A stretch of 64,000 nt of DNA from Vannielia litorea (GCF_900142295.1 NZ_FSRL01000001.1:2542001-2606000); one strand, 5' to 3'; counted from the stretch's first letter, positions 16,526-26,042 are shown. A program made the numbers and translations. The notes: generated by a model from the sequence alone, not told the origin.

Positions 16526-19162
16526 TCACAAGAACAAGGAGTTACCTGCTACCTCGGCGGCGTCCTGCCGCGGTGTCTTTCGCCCCAGCGTCCGGTTCAG
16601 GATCGCGGCGAGAACGCCGCCCTGCTGCAAGACAGCAACCTCCTGCCCTGTTTGCACATCGGCACGGCAGGTGATCGGGGTCCGCGATCCATCGGCCCTT
16701 TCCCAGCCAAGCGTTACATCCCGGTTCGGCGCCAGGTCGGCGGATGGCAGGTCGATATGAAACCGGTCGGACGCCGTGACACCCGCTTTTGCCGGGATGA
16801 AACCATCGGTGATGACCAGCGGCACCACACCCATGCCAATCAGGTTCTGGCGGTGGATGCGTTCGAAACTGCGCGCGATAACGGCTTTCGCCCCAAGAAG
16901 CGCCACCCCCTTGGCAGCCCAATCGCGGCTGGACCCCATGCCATAACGCTCGCCCGCCAGCACGACTACCGGTGTTCCGGCCGCCTGCATTTGCTCCGCA
17001 GCCTTGTAGACAGGCAACTGCATCCCGTCCTCCAGCACGGTCCAGGCCGGAACCAAGTCCCGGGCCAGAAAATTCCGCGCCAACCGGTTGGTGAAGAGCC
17101 CGCGCAACATGACCTCCCAATTGCCGCGATAAGAGGCGTAGACGTTCAGATCCTCTGGCGTGCCGCCCCGGTCGATCAACCATTTGCCCGCTTCGCTGTC
17201 CGGCGCGATCCACCCGGCGGGCGAGATGTGATCGGTTGTCATGTCGTCGCCCAGCACCAGCAAGGGCGCTGCGTGATAGGTGCCCAGGCGGCTGGTTTCC
17301 GACAAGGAAGCGAACTTGGGTCGGCGCAGGTTGCGCGATTTCGGGTCCCAGGCGAATTGCGGCGTCGCGGGACAGTCGATGGCCTGCCACTCCGGATTTT
17401 CGGACGCCTGGTAAAAGGCGCGGGAAATGTCTTTGGACCGGTAGCCAAGCGCCAACGCGGCGCTGACCTCCTCGGCATCGGGCCAAAGGTCGGACATAAA
17501 GACCGCGGCGCCGTCAGGGTCCGTACCGACGGGATCGGTCAGTATGTCGCCGTCGATCACGCCCCGGATCGCATAGGCCACCACCAGCGGCGGCGAGGCC
17601 AGGTATCCAAGGTCGAGCTTCGGATGCACCCGGCCCGGAAAGTTCCGGTTACCCGACAACACGGCGCAAATGGCCTTGCCCTGCTGCAACGCGGTCTCAA
17701 TCACCGGCGGCAGAGGCCCGGAATTCCCGATGCAGGTGGTACAGCCGAACCCCACAATATCAAAGCCCAGCGCCGACAGATCCTCGGTCAGGCCTGCGCG
17801 GTCCAGGTAATCCCGGGCCGAGGGTGAGCCCGGCGCCAGTGAGGTCTTGACCCAACGCGGCACCTGCAAGCCGCGCTGCCGCGCCTTTCGCGCCAGAAGC
17901 CCGGCGGTGATCAGCAAACGCGGGTCAGAGGTGTTGGTGCAACTGGTAATCGCCGCCACTCCGACCGCGCCATCGGGCACATCCTCCTTTGCAGACAGGA
18001 CAAGCGGCCGGTCAATGGCGGCTTCGACGCACGCGCGGGCCTCACCGGGTGCGCACCGGTCCTGCGGGCGGCGCGGGCCTGCCAACAAGGGGCGCAAGAT
18101 GGACAGGTCAATGGTCAGGCCCGCATCAAAATGCGGCTGCTCGGCGGGATCGAACCAGAGGCCCATGCGGCGAAACACCGGCCCGATCAGGCGGGTCAAG
18201 CGTTCGGGCCGTCCGGTGGCCGCCAGGTAATCAACCGTGGATGCGTCGACTGGAAAGAACCCGGTCGAGGCGCCATATTCCGGCGCCATATTGGCAATCA
18301 CCGCGCGATCGCCCGCCGACAGCCCAACAACCCCAGGCCCGAAGAACTCAACAAAGGCCCCGGTCACATCCAGCGCGCGCAGTTGATGCGTCACCTCCAA
18401 CGCCAGATCGGTGGACAGCGTACCGGGCGGCAAGCTCCCCTCCAGCCGCACCCCGATCACCCGCGGCATGGCCAGCGTGGCGGGCTGGCCAAACATCACG
18501 CTTTCGGCCTCCAACCCGCCAATGCCCCAGCCCAGCACCCCGATCCCGTTGATCATCGGCGTATGACTGTCGGTGCCCAGCAACATGTCGGGATGGGCAA
18601 AGCCGTCGTCACGCAGTTCCAGCACTGTCGCCAGTTGCTCAAGGTTGATCGTATGCATGATGCCGGTGCCCGGCGGGTTCACATGCACACCCTTCAGATT
18701 GGCCGACGCCCATTTCAAAAAGGCATAGCGTTCGCGGTTGCGCGCGATCTCACGCGCGCCGTTGCGGAGGGCGGCCTGTGGATTGGCATAGACATCCACC
18801 GCCAGGGAATGGTCGACTGAGACCTCGACCGGCAATTGCGGGGTCAGGTCTTCGGGGGTGCCGCCCGCCTCGGCCACCGCATCGCGCAGCCCGGCAATAT
18901 CGGCAATCGCCGGGGTACAGGTGGTGTCATGCATCAGGATGCGGTTGGGCCGGAATGAGAACTCGAAATGGGTTGTCCGCCCTTCCAGCCAATCATCCAG
19001 CGCCGCCAGTAAGGGGGCGGGGGCGCCGGTGTCACGCAGGTGGTTTTCGCTCAGCAACCGCAGCACATGAGGCAGGCGCGGCAACCGCGCGCCCAGCACA
19101 TTGGCCAGATCGGTGAACTGCACGTCGCGGCCATCGGGCCGGACACGGGTGAGACGGGTCAT
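16526..19162 (-). CDS. acnA: Aconitase-family hydratase (AcnA type)
   Basis: An 878-residue enzyme of the aconitase A/IRP superfamily. Such enzymes move a hydroxyl between neighbouring carbons of tricarboxylic acids using a [4Fe-4S] cluster. The cluster ligands are visible: Cys408 in SCTNTS and Cys474/Cys477 in GFGCTTCIGNSG. The C-terminal swivel domain is complete (GERYGMGSSRDWAAKG, ARSFERIHRQNLIGMGVVPL). Its ATG overlaps the stop of the upstream AbrB-type gene by 4 bases (ATGA), and the operon context of acid-catabolic enzymes suggests a dedicated pathway copy rather than the citric-acid-cycle enzyme. The true substrate is unknown. Confidence 0.85.
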   Translation of the reverse strand: MTRLTRVRPDGRDVQFTDLANVLGARLPRLPHVLRLLSENHLRDTGAPAPLLAALDDWLEGRTTHFEFSFRPNRILMHDTTCTPAIADIAGLRDAVAEAGGTPEDLTPQLPVEVSVDHSLAVDVYANPQAALRNGAREIARNRERYAFLKWASANLKGVHVNPPGTGIMHTINLEQLATVLELRDDGFAHPDMLLGTDSHTPMINGIGVLGWGIGGLEAESVMFGQPATLAMPRVIGVRLEGSLPPGTLSTDLALEVTHQLRALDVTGAFVEFFGPGVVGLSAGDRAVIANMAPEYGASTGFFPVDASTVDYLAATGRPERLTRLIGPVFRRMGLWFDPAEQPHFDAGLTIDLSILRPLLAGPRRPQDRCAPGEARACVEAAIDRPLVLSAKEDVPDGAVGVAAITSCTNTSDPRLLITAGLLARKARQRGLQVPRWVKTSLAPGSPSARDYLDRAGLTEDLSALGFDIVGFGCTTCIGNSGPLPPVIETALQQGKAICAVLSGNRNFPGRVHPKLDLGYLASPPLVVAYAIRGVIDGDILTDPVGTDPDGAAVFMSDLWPDAEEVSAALALGYRSKDISRAFYQASENPEWQAIDCPATPQFAWDPKSRNLRRPKFASLSETSRLGTYHAAPLLVLGDDMTTDHISPAGWIAPDSEAGKWLIDRGGTPEDLNVYASYRGNWEVMLRGLFTNRLARNFLARDLVPAWTVLEDGMQLPVYKAAEQMQAAGTPVVVLAGERYGMGSSRDWAAKGVALLGAKAVIARSFERIHRQNLIGMGVVPLVITDGFIPAKAGVTASDRFHIDLPSADLAPNRDVTLGWERADGSRTPITCRADVQTGQEVAVLQQGGVLAAILNRTLGRKTPRQDAAEVAGNSLFL

Positions 19163-20202
19163 CTAGGCCTCTTTGACAAAGTTGCGACAAGGGCCGGTGC
19201 GGCAAAAAGCGCGAACAGGACCCTCAGGATGTGGTGGCACACGACAAAGGCCACCTCGCGCCCCATCGTTAGGGCGATCAGCGACATCTCGGCCAGACCG
19301 CCGGGCGCAAATGCGAGCAAAAGTGCAAGCCCGTCCCAGGTGCCCTGCGCCGACAACACGATCGCCGCCGCCAGCGCAAGGCCGATCTGCACCGCAACCA
19401 CGGCCACCGCCGATAGGGCAAAGCCCGCCAACGCCCGGATCGACACGCCCAGAAAGCGGGCGCCGACGTTGATGCCGATCATCACTTGGATGACGACCGA
19501 CACCTCGGGCGGCACCTCGAACGCCGAAATCCGGCCCAGGTGCAGCGCCGCGCTAACCGCCATCGGGACGAGGATCAGCGCCGCCGGAATGCGGGTCCAG
19601 CGGTCGGCGACAAGGCCTGCGACGATACAGGCGGCAAACCAGCCCCAATCGGCGACAGCCATCGAATGGCGTACCGAAGTGGCGGTGTTTTCGACGGTGA
19701 TGCCAAAGGTCAGACCGGCCAGTAACGGGATGATCAGGACCGACAGTGCGATGCGCAGGGCTTGGACGATGGCCACCCGGCGCTGATCAGCGCCGGCTTG
19801 GTCGCCCAACAGGATCATCTCGGATATGCCGCCGGGCATGGAACACAACAGCGCGTCGATCGGGGGAAAGCTGAAGAGCCGCCGCAAACCGGCATAGTTG
19901 ATCGCCCCACCAAGGATCAGAAGCCCAAACATCACCAGCAAAGACGGCCACCAGGCGGCGGCCAGCCCGACGATACCGGGCGGGATTGCGGCACCCAGCA
20001 TGGTGCCCACCGCCGACTTGACGACGGGAAGCGCCGCCGTCGGCTGCACCACCGGCGCGCGCAAGAGCGACGCTCCGGATATCAAGAGCATCGCGCCCAC
20101 CAGCCAGCCCAGCGGAACCCCCGTCACCGAAACGCCCCAGCCCGCAACGAAGGCCGCCAACAGCGTCAGGAGGGCAAGGCAAAGCGCACGGAACTCCGAC
20201 AT
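19159..20202 (-). CDS. AbrB-family (PF05145) integral membrane protein
   Basis: A 347-residue hydrophobic protein with two similar halves, each containing the motif GWLVGAMLLISG or NVGARFLG-type glycine patterns, as in the family often mis-annotated as ammonia monooxygenase or AbrB regulator. About ten membrane segments are seen. SMPGGISEMILLGDQAGAD (near residue 115-133) and FAPGGLAEMSLIALTMGRE (near 295-313) are the duplicated PGG-x-EM signatures. It is 4 bases overlapped with the hydratase and 7 bases downstream of the aldolase, so it is clearly in the operon. A transport or export role for a pathway compound is plausible, not shown. Confidence 0.85.
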   Translation of the reverse strand: MSEFRALCLALLTLLAAFVAGWGVSVTGVPLGWLVGAMLLISGASLLRAPVVQPTAALPVVKSAVGTMLGAAIPPGIVGLAAAWWPSLLVMFGLLILGGAINYAGLRRLFSFPPIDALLCSMPGGISEMILLGDQAGADQRRVAIVQALRIALSVLIIPLLAGLTFGITVENTATSVRHSMAVADWGWFAACIVAGLVADRWTRIPAALILVPMAVSAALHLGRISAFEVPPEVSVVIQVMIGINVGARFLGVSIRALAGFALSAVAVVAVQIGLALAAAIVLSAQGTWDGLALLLAFAPGGLAEMSLIALTMGREVAFVVCHHILRVLFALFAAPALVATLSKRPR

Positions 20203-20209
20203 TCAGGCC

Positions 20210-20851
20210 TCAGATCCGGCCAAACGTCGCGTCCAGCTCGGCCACCTCCTCCGGGGTCAGCAACCGGCTGTTCATCCCGCGCAGGGCCACGATCAGGCGC
20301 GCGGTTTCCTCCAGCTCTTCAGCGGCGGCAACAGCCGAGAACAGGGTCTTGCCACTGACCACCGGCCCGTGGTTGGCCAGCAGAACGGCGGCATGCCTGC
20401 CCTGCAGGTCGCGGATCATCTCGCCCATGCGCGGATCGCCCGGCTTGACATAAGGTACCCGCTTCACCTTGCCCACGCGCATCACCACATACGGCGTCAA
20501 CGGTGGCACGCAGTTATCCGGGTCGATGTCTGCCAAGCAGGACAGCGCCGTTGCCCAAGTGGAATGCAGGTGCACCACAGCCCCGGCCTCGGGCCGGGTG
20601 TCGTAAAAAGCCTGATGAAGGAACACTTCCTTGCTGGGCCTGTCGCCCGCCACATGGGTACCATCGGCATCGATCCTGGAAATCCGGTCCGGGTCGAGAT
20701 CACCCAGCCGTACATTGGTGGGCGTCATCAGGATGCCGTCCGTCAGCCGGATCGAGACATTGCCCGCCGTGCCCACGGAAAACCCCCGCTCGAACAGCGA
20801 ACGGCACAAATGCGCCATCTCGTCCCGGGCCTTGCGCTCGTCTTCCCTCAT
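20210..20851 (-). CDS. Class II aldolase/adducin family decarboxylase (OtnC-like)
   Basis: A 213-residue metal-dependent aldolase. Expected Zn ligands are His94 and His96 (VVHLHSTWA) and His161 (LLANHGPVVSG); Glu75 in SKEVFLHQAFYD is the likely acid/base. In characterised four-carbon acid-sugar pathways the OtnC protein of this family decarboxylates 3-oxo-tetronate 4-phosphate to dihydroxyacetone phosphate. The start overlaps the kinase stop by 4 bases (ATGA), strongly linking it to DUF1537. An OtnI isomerase, seen in the known pathways, is not found in this window. Confidence 0.9.
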   Translation of the reverse strand: MREDERKARDEMAHLCRSLFERGFSVGTAGNVSIRLTDGILMTPTNVRLGDLDPDRISRIDADGTHVAGDRPSKEVFLHQAFYDTRPEAGAVVHLHSTWATALSCLADIDPDNCVPPLTPYVVMRVGKVKRVPYVKPGDPRMGEMIRDLQGRHAAVLLANHGPVVSGKTLFSAVAAAEELEETARLIVALRGMNSRLLTPEEVAELDATFGRI

Positions 20852-22122
20852 GCGCCGTGCTCCATCATGGCCAGGGCCTTGCCAAAAAAGTCCGGCGTGC
20901 CGAAATTGCCCGATTTCAACGCCAGCAGGACCGGCGCATCGCCCAGGTTGAGGATCGGCACGCCGGGGTCGATCTCGGGACCGATCCCCATGGCGTCGAC
21001 CGACAGCGTGTCACAGACCGCCTGGGCCACCGCGCCCGATGTTTCGCCGCCCGCCACGACGAGCCGCCGATACCCTTGTGCAATCAACGCGCGCGCGGTA
21101 TCTGCAAAAAGCGCGTCGAGCCGGGCCGAGACCGCCTCGCGGCCGAACTCCGATTGCATCGTCCCGACCTGTTCGGGCGTGCCTGAGGAATAGACCAGCG
21201 GCGCCTGACCCGCATGTTCTGTCACGAAGCGCACGACATCCTCGACGGTGACCGCGCCCGCCATGACACCCGCCACGTCGATGGCCAGCGTCGGATGGCG
21301 CGCCGCGTGATGCGCCACCTGTCCGCGCGTCGCGCCGGAACAGGACCCGGCCAGGATCGCCGCAGCCCCCTTGACCGGGGCAAAGGGTGTCTTGCCGCCC
21401 TGTGTCCGGCCCGCGCGGATGAAGTTGCGCGGCAGTCCCAGCGCAATGCCCGATCCACCGGTGACAAGCGCCGCGCCGTCAACCGCCTCCCCAATGGTCA
21501 AAAGGGCATCGTCGGATATGGCGTCGACCACCGCAAAGCTGTGGGACATGTCGCTAAGCGCCTTGCGCAGCGCGCTTGCGCCCGCTCCCACCACTGGATG
21601 CGGCACAAGGCCAACCCCGGCAGAGGTCTGGGCCGACAGCACCCGCCGCAGGTCCGGGTCGGTCATCGGTGTCAGCGGGTGGTTCTGCATTCCCGATTCA
21701 TTCAGCAGCCGGTCAAAGACAAACAGGTGCCCTTGGTAGACCGTCCGCCCCGCCGTCGGAAACGCCGGGCAGACCACGACGCCCCGGCAATCCAGCGCGC
21801 GCGCCAGCGCTTCGGCCACCGGGCCGATATTGCCATCATCGGTGGAGTCAAAGGTCGAGCAATACTTGAACACGATTTGCTCGCAGCCCTGAGCGGTCAG
21901 CCAGTCCAGCGCAGCCAGCGATTGGGTCACCGCCTCTTCCACTGGCGCCGAGCGGCTTTTGAGCGATATCACCCCAGCCTCGATTCCCGGCGCGGCGGAG
22001 CCGGTCGGCACGCCGGCATATTGTGCGGTGCGCAGCCCACCTTCGGGCGCGTGCCCCTTGGCTAGGGTGTTTGCAATGTCGCTGCCGCCGGTGAAGTCAT
22101 CTGCGATCACGCCAATCAACAT
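20848..22122 (-). CDS. DUF1537 four-carbon acid-sugar kinase family
   Basis: A 424-residue kinase of the DUF1537 family, ATP-dependent phosphorylation of acid sugars such as threonate and erythronate. The N-terminal domain begins MLIGVIADDFTGGSDIANTL with the conserved ADD-x-TG motif (residues 7-11). The C-terminal nucleotide-binding domain has ALVTGGSGIALGLPR and RRLVVAGGETSGAVAQAV. It overlaps the racemase-like gene upstream (7 bases) and the aldolase downstream (4 bases). Acceptor sugar acid is not predictable; context suggests the phosphorylated product feeds the class II aldolase. Confidence 0.92.
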   Translation of the reverse strand: MLIGVIADDFTGGSDIANTLAKGHAPEGGLRTAQYAGVPTGSAAPGIEAGVISLKSRSAPVEEAVTQSLAALDWLTAQGCEQIVFKYCSTFDSTDDGNIGPVAEALARALDCRGVVVCPAFPTAGRTVYQGHLFVFDRLLNESGMQNHPLTPMTDPDLRRVLSAQTSAGVGLVPHPVVGAGASALRKALSDMSHSFAVVDAISDDALLTIGEAVDGAALVTGGSGIALGLPRNFIRAGRTQGGKTPFAPVKGAAAILAGSCSGATRGQVAHHAARHPTLAIDVAGVMAGAVTVEDVVRFVTEHAGQAPLVYSSGTPEQVGTMQSEFGREAVSARLDALFADTARALIAQGYRRLVVAGGETSGAVAQAVCDTLSVDAMGIGPEIDPGVPILNLGDAPVLLALKSGNFGTPDFFGKALAMMEHGA

Positions 22123-22796
22123 GCGGATTGTCCCTTCGAATTTGCGGTCATAAGCACCCGCTTGAGTTTGTCTATCGCCGCATCCGGGCTGGTCAGCACC
22201 GGGATGTCGGCCTGCGCACGCGCCATGTTCGCGGCGCGGCTCATCGAGAAATGGGCCAGCATGATGGCATCCACCCCGGCCACCTCCGCCGCGGCCTCGG
22301 CGATCAGCCGGTCATGGGTGGCAGCGTCGCCCGATTTCAAAGCGTCCAGCGCATCGGCCACGAAGATCGAACGGAGCGTGACGTTCGCCTGTATCCGCAG
22401 CGCGGCATCGCTGAACTCCTGCTCCATCCCGGCCACCGCAGGCGGGAAGGTATAAAGCATCGCAATCCGCCCGCCGGCCCCAAGCGCCGCGTCGAACATT
22501 GCCTCGTTGGGTTTCAGAACCGGAAGGTCCAGCCGCGCCGCCGCCGTTTCGATGCCGGTGCCGAAGGCGGAACAGGTATAGAGGATCGCGTCGGGGGCCA
22601 GCCCCATGGCGTAATCGGCCAGCGCGTTGATGCGCTGGTCCAGCACCTCCGCGGAAACCCGCCCCGATGCGGCATCGGACGACAGCCCTTCTTCGAGGAT
22701 CGACAGGGTTTCAACCTCGGGCCAGGCCCGGGCAAAGCCAGCCTCGATCGGGGCCATCGCGACGCGCGTGGCGTGGATCAGAACGATACGTGTCAT
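22116..22796 (-). CDS. Asp/Glu/hydantoin racemase-superfamily protein with one active-site Cys
   Basis: A 226-residue protein of the Asp/Glu racemase superfamily, which includes racemases, maleate isomerase and arylmalonate decarboxylase. The first catalytic cysteine is present (Cys75 in ILYTCSAFGTGIE). The usual second cysteine position reads AIMLAHFSMSR, with His182 instead of Cys. A two-base racemisation is therefore unlikely and a decarboxylase- or isomerase-like reaction is more plausible. It sits between the dehydrogenase (71 bases upstream) and the DUF1537 kinase (overlapping), so it probably acts on a pathway intermediate. Confidence 0.82.
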   Translation of the reverse strand: MTRIVLIHATRVAMAPIEAGFARAWPEVETLSILEEGLSSDAASGRVSAEVLDQRINALADYAMGLAPDAILYTCSAFGTGIETAAARLDLPVLKPNEAMFDAALGAGGRIAMLYTFPPAVAGMEQEFSDAALRIQANVTLRSIFVADALDALKSGDAATHDRLIAEAAAEVAGVDAIMLAHFSMSRAANMARAQADIPVLTSPDAAIDKLKRVLMTANSKGQSAC

Positions 22797-22867
22797 GCGC
22801 CTGTCCCGGCAGAAGTGTCAGAAAGGCGGCGGACAGAAGGGAGGCCCTGCCCGCCGGTTGCGCCAAA

Positions 22868-23950
22868 TCAGGCCGGGACCTTGCCCGCGACCGCATCGGC
22901 CACAAAGGCCCCGAACTGATCGGTATTGACCGATCCACCCAGATCTCGCGTGCGCTGGGCTGGATCGTCGATCACCCGGTCCACCGCTTCCGTGATCGCG
23001 GCACCGGCATCCATCAGCTTCTGCACGCCCCGCTGTTCGCCCAGCCAGGACAGCATCATCGCCGCCGAGAGAATCAGCGAGGTCGGATTGGCCACATTCT
23101 GACCTTGGATGTCCGGCGCTGAACCGTGCTGCGCCTGGGCACAGACCAGCCCGGTTTCGGCATTGGCATTGATCGACCCGGCAAGGCCGAGCGAGCCCGA
23201 CAATTCGGAGGCCAGATCAGACAGGATGTCGCCATAGAAGTTGGTGGCCACCACCACGTCGTATATCTCGGGCTGGCGCACCAGAAGCGCGGCGAAGGCA
23301 TCGACGATCTTGTCATCGGCCTCGACCTCGGGGAACTCTTTGGCCACTTCGCGGAAGCATTCCAGGAACAGCCCGTCGGTCATCAGGAAGCTGTTGGCCT
23401 TGTGGATGGCCACCACCTTTTTCTTCCGCTGCATCGCCAGCTTGAACGCCTCGCGGCAGATCCGCATCGACCCGGCGCGCGTTATCTTGCGCACCGACAG
23501 CGCCATGTCGGGATCGGGCATCATCTCGCCCACGCCCTTGTACATGTTGCGGTCGGGATAGAAGCCTTCGGTCGCCTCGCGCATGATGACAAGGTCCATG
23601 CCCGGCGCCTTGTTGGGGATGAAATCGCGCGAGCGCGCGGGGCGCACGTTGGCATAAAGGTCCAGCCCGATGCGGAACCCGGCCGAAACGTTGCGCCCGC
23701 CCTCGACCACCGGCGGGTAATCCATGTGGCTCTGGGTGCCGAGGATCACGCCGTCAAATTCGGTGCGGGCCCGCTCCAGCACCTCGTCCCGGAGCGTGAT
23801 GCCGTGGTTTTTCAAGCTGGTGAAGCCGCTTTCCGCTTCCTCGAAGGTCAGGCCCAGGTCGAAGCGCTTGTTCGCCGCTTCCACCACTTCAAGCGTGGCC
23901 GCCATGATTTCGGGTCCGATGCCGTCACACGGCAGGGTCATGATACGCAT
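22868..23950 (-). CDS. Isocitrate/isopropylmalate/tartrate dehydrogenase family enzyme
   Basis: A 360-residue NAD(P)-dependent, metal-requiring beta-decarboxylating dehydrogenase family member. It has the N-terminal LPCDGIGPEIMAATLEVVEA, the substrate loop MREATEGFYPDRN, the metal region EADDKIVDAFAALLVRQPE and NFYGDILSDLASELSG, and the C-terminal cofactor loop HGSAPDIQGQNVANP. Members oxidise 2- or 3-hydroxy acids (isocitrate, isopropylmalate, tartrate, D-malate), often with loss of CO2. ATG is preceded by AAAGGAGACTAAG. Placed between importer and racemase/kinase genes, it probably performs the oxidation step of this operon. Confidence 0.9.
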   Translation of the reverse strand: MRIMTLPCDGIGPEIMAATLEVVEAANKRFDLGLTFEEAESGFTSLKNHGITLRDEVLERARTEFDGVILGTQSHMDYPPVVEGGRNVSAGFRIGLDLYANVRPARSRDFIPNKAPGMDLVIMREATEGFYPDRNMYKGVGEMMPDPDMALSVRKITRAGSMRICREAFKLAMQRKKKVVAIHKANSFLMTDGLFLECFREVAKEFPEVEADDKIVDAFAALLVRQPEIYDVVVATNFYGDILSDLASELSGSLGLAGSINANAETGLVCAQAQHGSAPDIQGQNVANPTSLILSAAMMLSWLGEQRGVQKLMDAGAAITEAVDRVIDDPAQRTRDLGGSVNTDQFGAFVADAVAGKVPA

Positions 23951-24000
23951 GTCTTAGTCTCCTTTAGTTGACCACCGGGGCCGGTGCTGATGGTCGGGGA

Positions 24001-25542
24001 TCAGTCCCCGACGAATTCCTCTTCATTGCGGGCGGCTTCCATCTGGCGCTTCACCCGGCGGCCCATCAACATCGGCAGGACGAACCCGGTGATCGCGATG
24101 ATCCAGAGGATGATCGCCAGGGGCGAGCCCACAAGCGTGAGCCAGTCGCCGTCCGAGATCGTCATGGCGCGGCGCAGGTTGACCTCCATCTGGTTGCCCA
24201 GAAGAATGCCGAGGATGATCGGCACCAGCGGCACGTCGAGCTTGCGCAAAAGCCAGCCGGCAAAGCCAAAGCCCACCATCAGCATCACGTCGAAGGTCGA
24301 GCCGGTGATCGAGTAGATGCCGACGAAAGAGATCATCGCCACTACCGGCATCAGGATGCGGGTCGGCACCATCAGCACACGGGTAAAGATGCCCACCAGC
24401 GGGATGTTCATCGCGAGCAGGATGAAGTTCGCGAGGAAGAGCGCGGCGATCAAGCCCCAGACCACGTCGGGGTTCTTGGTGAACAGGAGCGGCCCGGGGG
24501 TGATGTTGAGCTGCAGAAGTACCGCCAACAGCACTGCGGTCGTGCCTGACCCCGGCACGCCGAGCGCCAGCATCGGCACCAGCGCCCCGCCAGAAGCCGC
24601 GTTGTTGCCCGCCTCGGGCGCGGCCACGCCACGCGGATCGCCTTTGCCGAAGGTCTTGCCTTCACGGTCCACGGTCTGTTTTTCCAGCGAATAGGCGAGG
24701 AACGAGCCAAGCGATGCACCTGCTCCCGGCAGCACGCCAGCAAAAAAGCCCAGACCGGTGCCGCGCGCCATCGAAGGAATGCAGCGCTTGATCATCGCGA
24801 AGTCGGGCATGATCCTGCCGACCTTGGGCGCGTTGCCGCTGGCCGCCGAACCGCCGCGGTGGTGTTCGAGGAAGATGAAGACTTCGGACAGGGCGAAGAG
24901 GCCGACGATGGCGATCAGAAAGTCGATGCCGTCATAAAGGTGGATTTGGCCGAAGGTGAAGCGCTGAGAGCCGGTCTGGCTGTCGCTGCCGATCATCGCG
25001 ATGCCAAGGCCCAAGGCGGCGGCAAAGGCCGACTTTGCCTGGTTGGTCGACGAGATGCCGCCAAGCGTGGCAAATGCTACGGTGAACAGCACGAAGTATT
25101 CCGCCGGACCGAACAAAAGCGCGATCTTGACCAGCTGCGGCGCCAGCAAGACCAACCCGCAAGTCGCCACGAAGGCTCCGACAAAGGAGGCCACGCCGGA
25201 GAGCGAGAGCGCCTCGCCCGCCTTGCCCTGTTGCGCCATCGGGTAGCCGTCGAGGCAGGTCATCATTGCCGGCTCGTCGCCGGGAATGTTCAGCAAGATC
25301 GACGAGATCCGCCCGCCGTACATCGCGCCGTAGTAGACGGAGGTGAGCAGGATCAGCGAGGGCGTCGGGCCGAGGCCCAGCGAAAAGGCGATGGGGATCA
25401 GGATCGCCACGCCATTGGCGGGGCCAAGCCCGGGCAATGCGCCCATCAGCGTGCCGAGAAAGCAGCCGACGACGGCGAGGAAGAGGTTCTGCGGCGTCAG
25501 TGCGACCGCGAAACCGTCAGCAAGAAGGGACAGAATTTCCAT
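24001..25542 (-). CDS. tctA: Tripartite tricarboxylate transporter large permease TctA
   Basis: A 513-residue permease of the TctA family with about 11-12 membrane segments. Signature regions: the N-terminal GTLMGALPGLGPANGVAILI, then GRISSILLNIPGDEPAMMTC, and GLGFFAGVLPGAGASLGSFL in the second half. It works with the TctB small permease and the TctC binding protein to import carboxylates at the expense of an ion gradient. It is 9 bases downstream of tctB and 50 bases upstream of the dehydrogenase gene in the same operon. Confidence 0.95.
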   Translation of the reverse strand: MEILSLLADGFAVALTPQNLFLAVVGCFLGTLMGALPGLGPANGVAILIPIAFSLGLGPTPSLILLTSVYYGAMYGGRISSILLNIPGDEPAMMTCLDGYPMAQQGKAGEALSLSGVASFVGAFVATCGLVLLAPQLVKIALLFGPAEYFVLFTVAFATLGGISSTNQAKSAFAAALGLGIAMIGSDSQTGSQRFTFGQIHLYDGIDFLIAIVGLFALSEVFIFLEHHRGGSAASGNAPKVGRIMPDFAMIKRCIPSMARGTGLGFFAGVLPGAGASLGSFLAYSLEKQTVDREGKTFGKGDPRGVAAPEAGNNAASGGALVPMLALGVPGSGTTAVLLAVLLQLNITPGPLLFTKNPDVVWGLIAALFLANFILLAMNIPLVGIFTRVLMVPTRILMPVVAMISFVGIYSITGSTFDVMLMVGFGFAGWLLRKLDVPLVPIILGILLGNQMEVNLRRAMTISDGDWLTLVGSPLAIILWIIAITGFVLPMLMGRRVKRQMEAARNEEEFVGD

Positions 25543-25551
25543 GTGTGGGCC

Positions 25552-25983
25552 TCAGAAACCAAGCGGGCCCTTGGCCAGTGACAGGCCGAGGATCAGGTGG
25601 AAGGTGACGTAGATGCCGACCGAGGTCGCGACGCCGGTGACCAGCGACCAGAGCGGCGCGGTGCCCAGACGCCATGTGAGATAGGCGGTGGCGAATACGG
25701 TGGCGATGACAAAGCCGACCTCGGGCAGCGCCCAGCAATAGACCAGCATCACCGCACCGGCGAAGAGAATTTCGGCCAGGTCCTTGAGGATCGGCCATTC
25801 CGGTTCGTCATCCGGACGCAGGATGAACCAGATCGAGGTCAGGCCGAGGATGATGCCCACGATGTAGGGAAAGGCCCGCGGCCCCACGACATCGACCATG
25901 AAACTGTCTTTGATGATGGAGGCGGCCCAGATGTAGAAGATGGCAAGCGCCAGCCCGAAGCCGCCGAATATACGGTCGCTCAT
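25552..25983 (-). CDS. tctB: Tripartite tricarboxylate transporter small permease TctB
   Basis: A 143-residue membrane protein with four hydrophobic segments and the family-typical opening GFGLALAIFYIWAASIIKDS followed by GPRAFPYIVGIILGLTSI. Small permeases of this system are poorly conserved in sequence; identity rests on size, topology and position between tctC and tctA. Hairpin DNA lies between it and tctC. Confidence 0.9.
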   Translation of the reverse strand: MSDRIFGGFGLALAIFYIWAASIIKDSFMVDVVGPRAFPYIVGIILGLTSIWFILRPDDEPEWPILKDLAEILFAGAVMLVYCWALPEVGFVIATVFATAYLTWRLGTAPLWSLVTGVATSVGIYVTFHLILGLSLAKGPLGF

Positions 25984-26013
25984 GTTCGTCTCCGAAAAGA
26001 TGTGAGGCGCAGG

Positions 26014-26042
26014 GACCGGCCCGCAGGGTGTGCGGGCCGGTC
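26014..26042 (-). promoter_or_regulatory. Intercistronic hairpin between tctC and tctB
   Basis: Perfect 12-bp stem GACCGGCCCGCA / TGCGGGCCGGTC with a 5-base loop, directly after the tctC stop. On the minus strand no T-run follows, so it is unlikely to end transcription fully. Such stems often protect the upstream binding-protein mRNA from 3' decay or cause partial attenuation, allowing excess TctC relative to the permeases. Confidence 0.7.
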
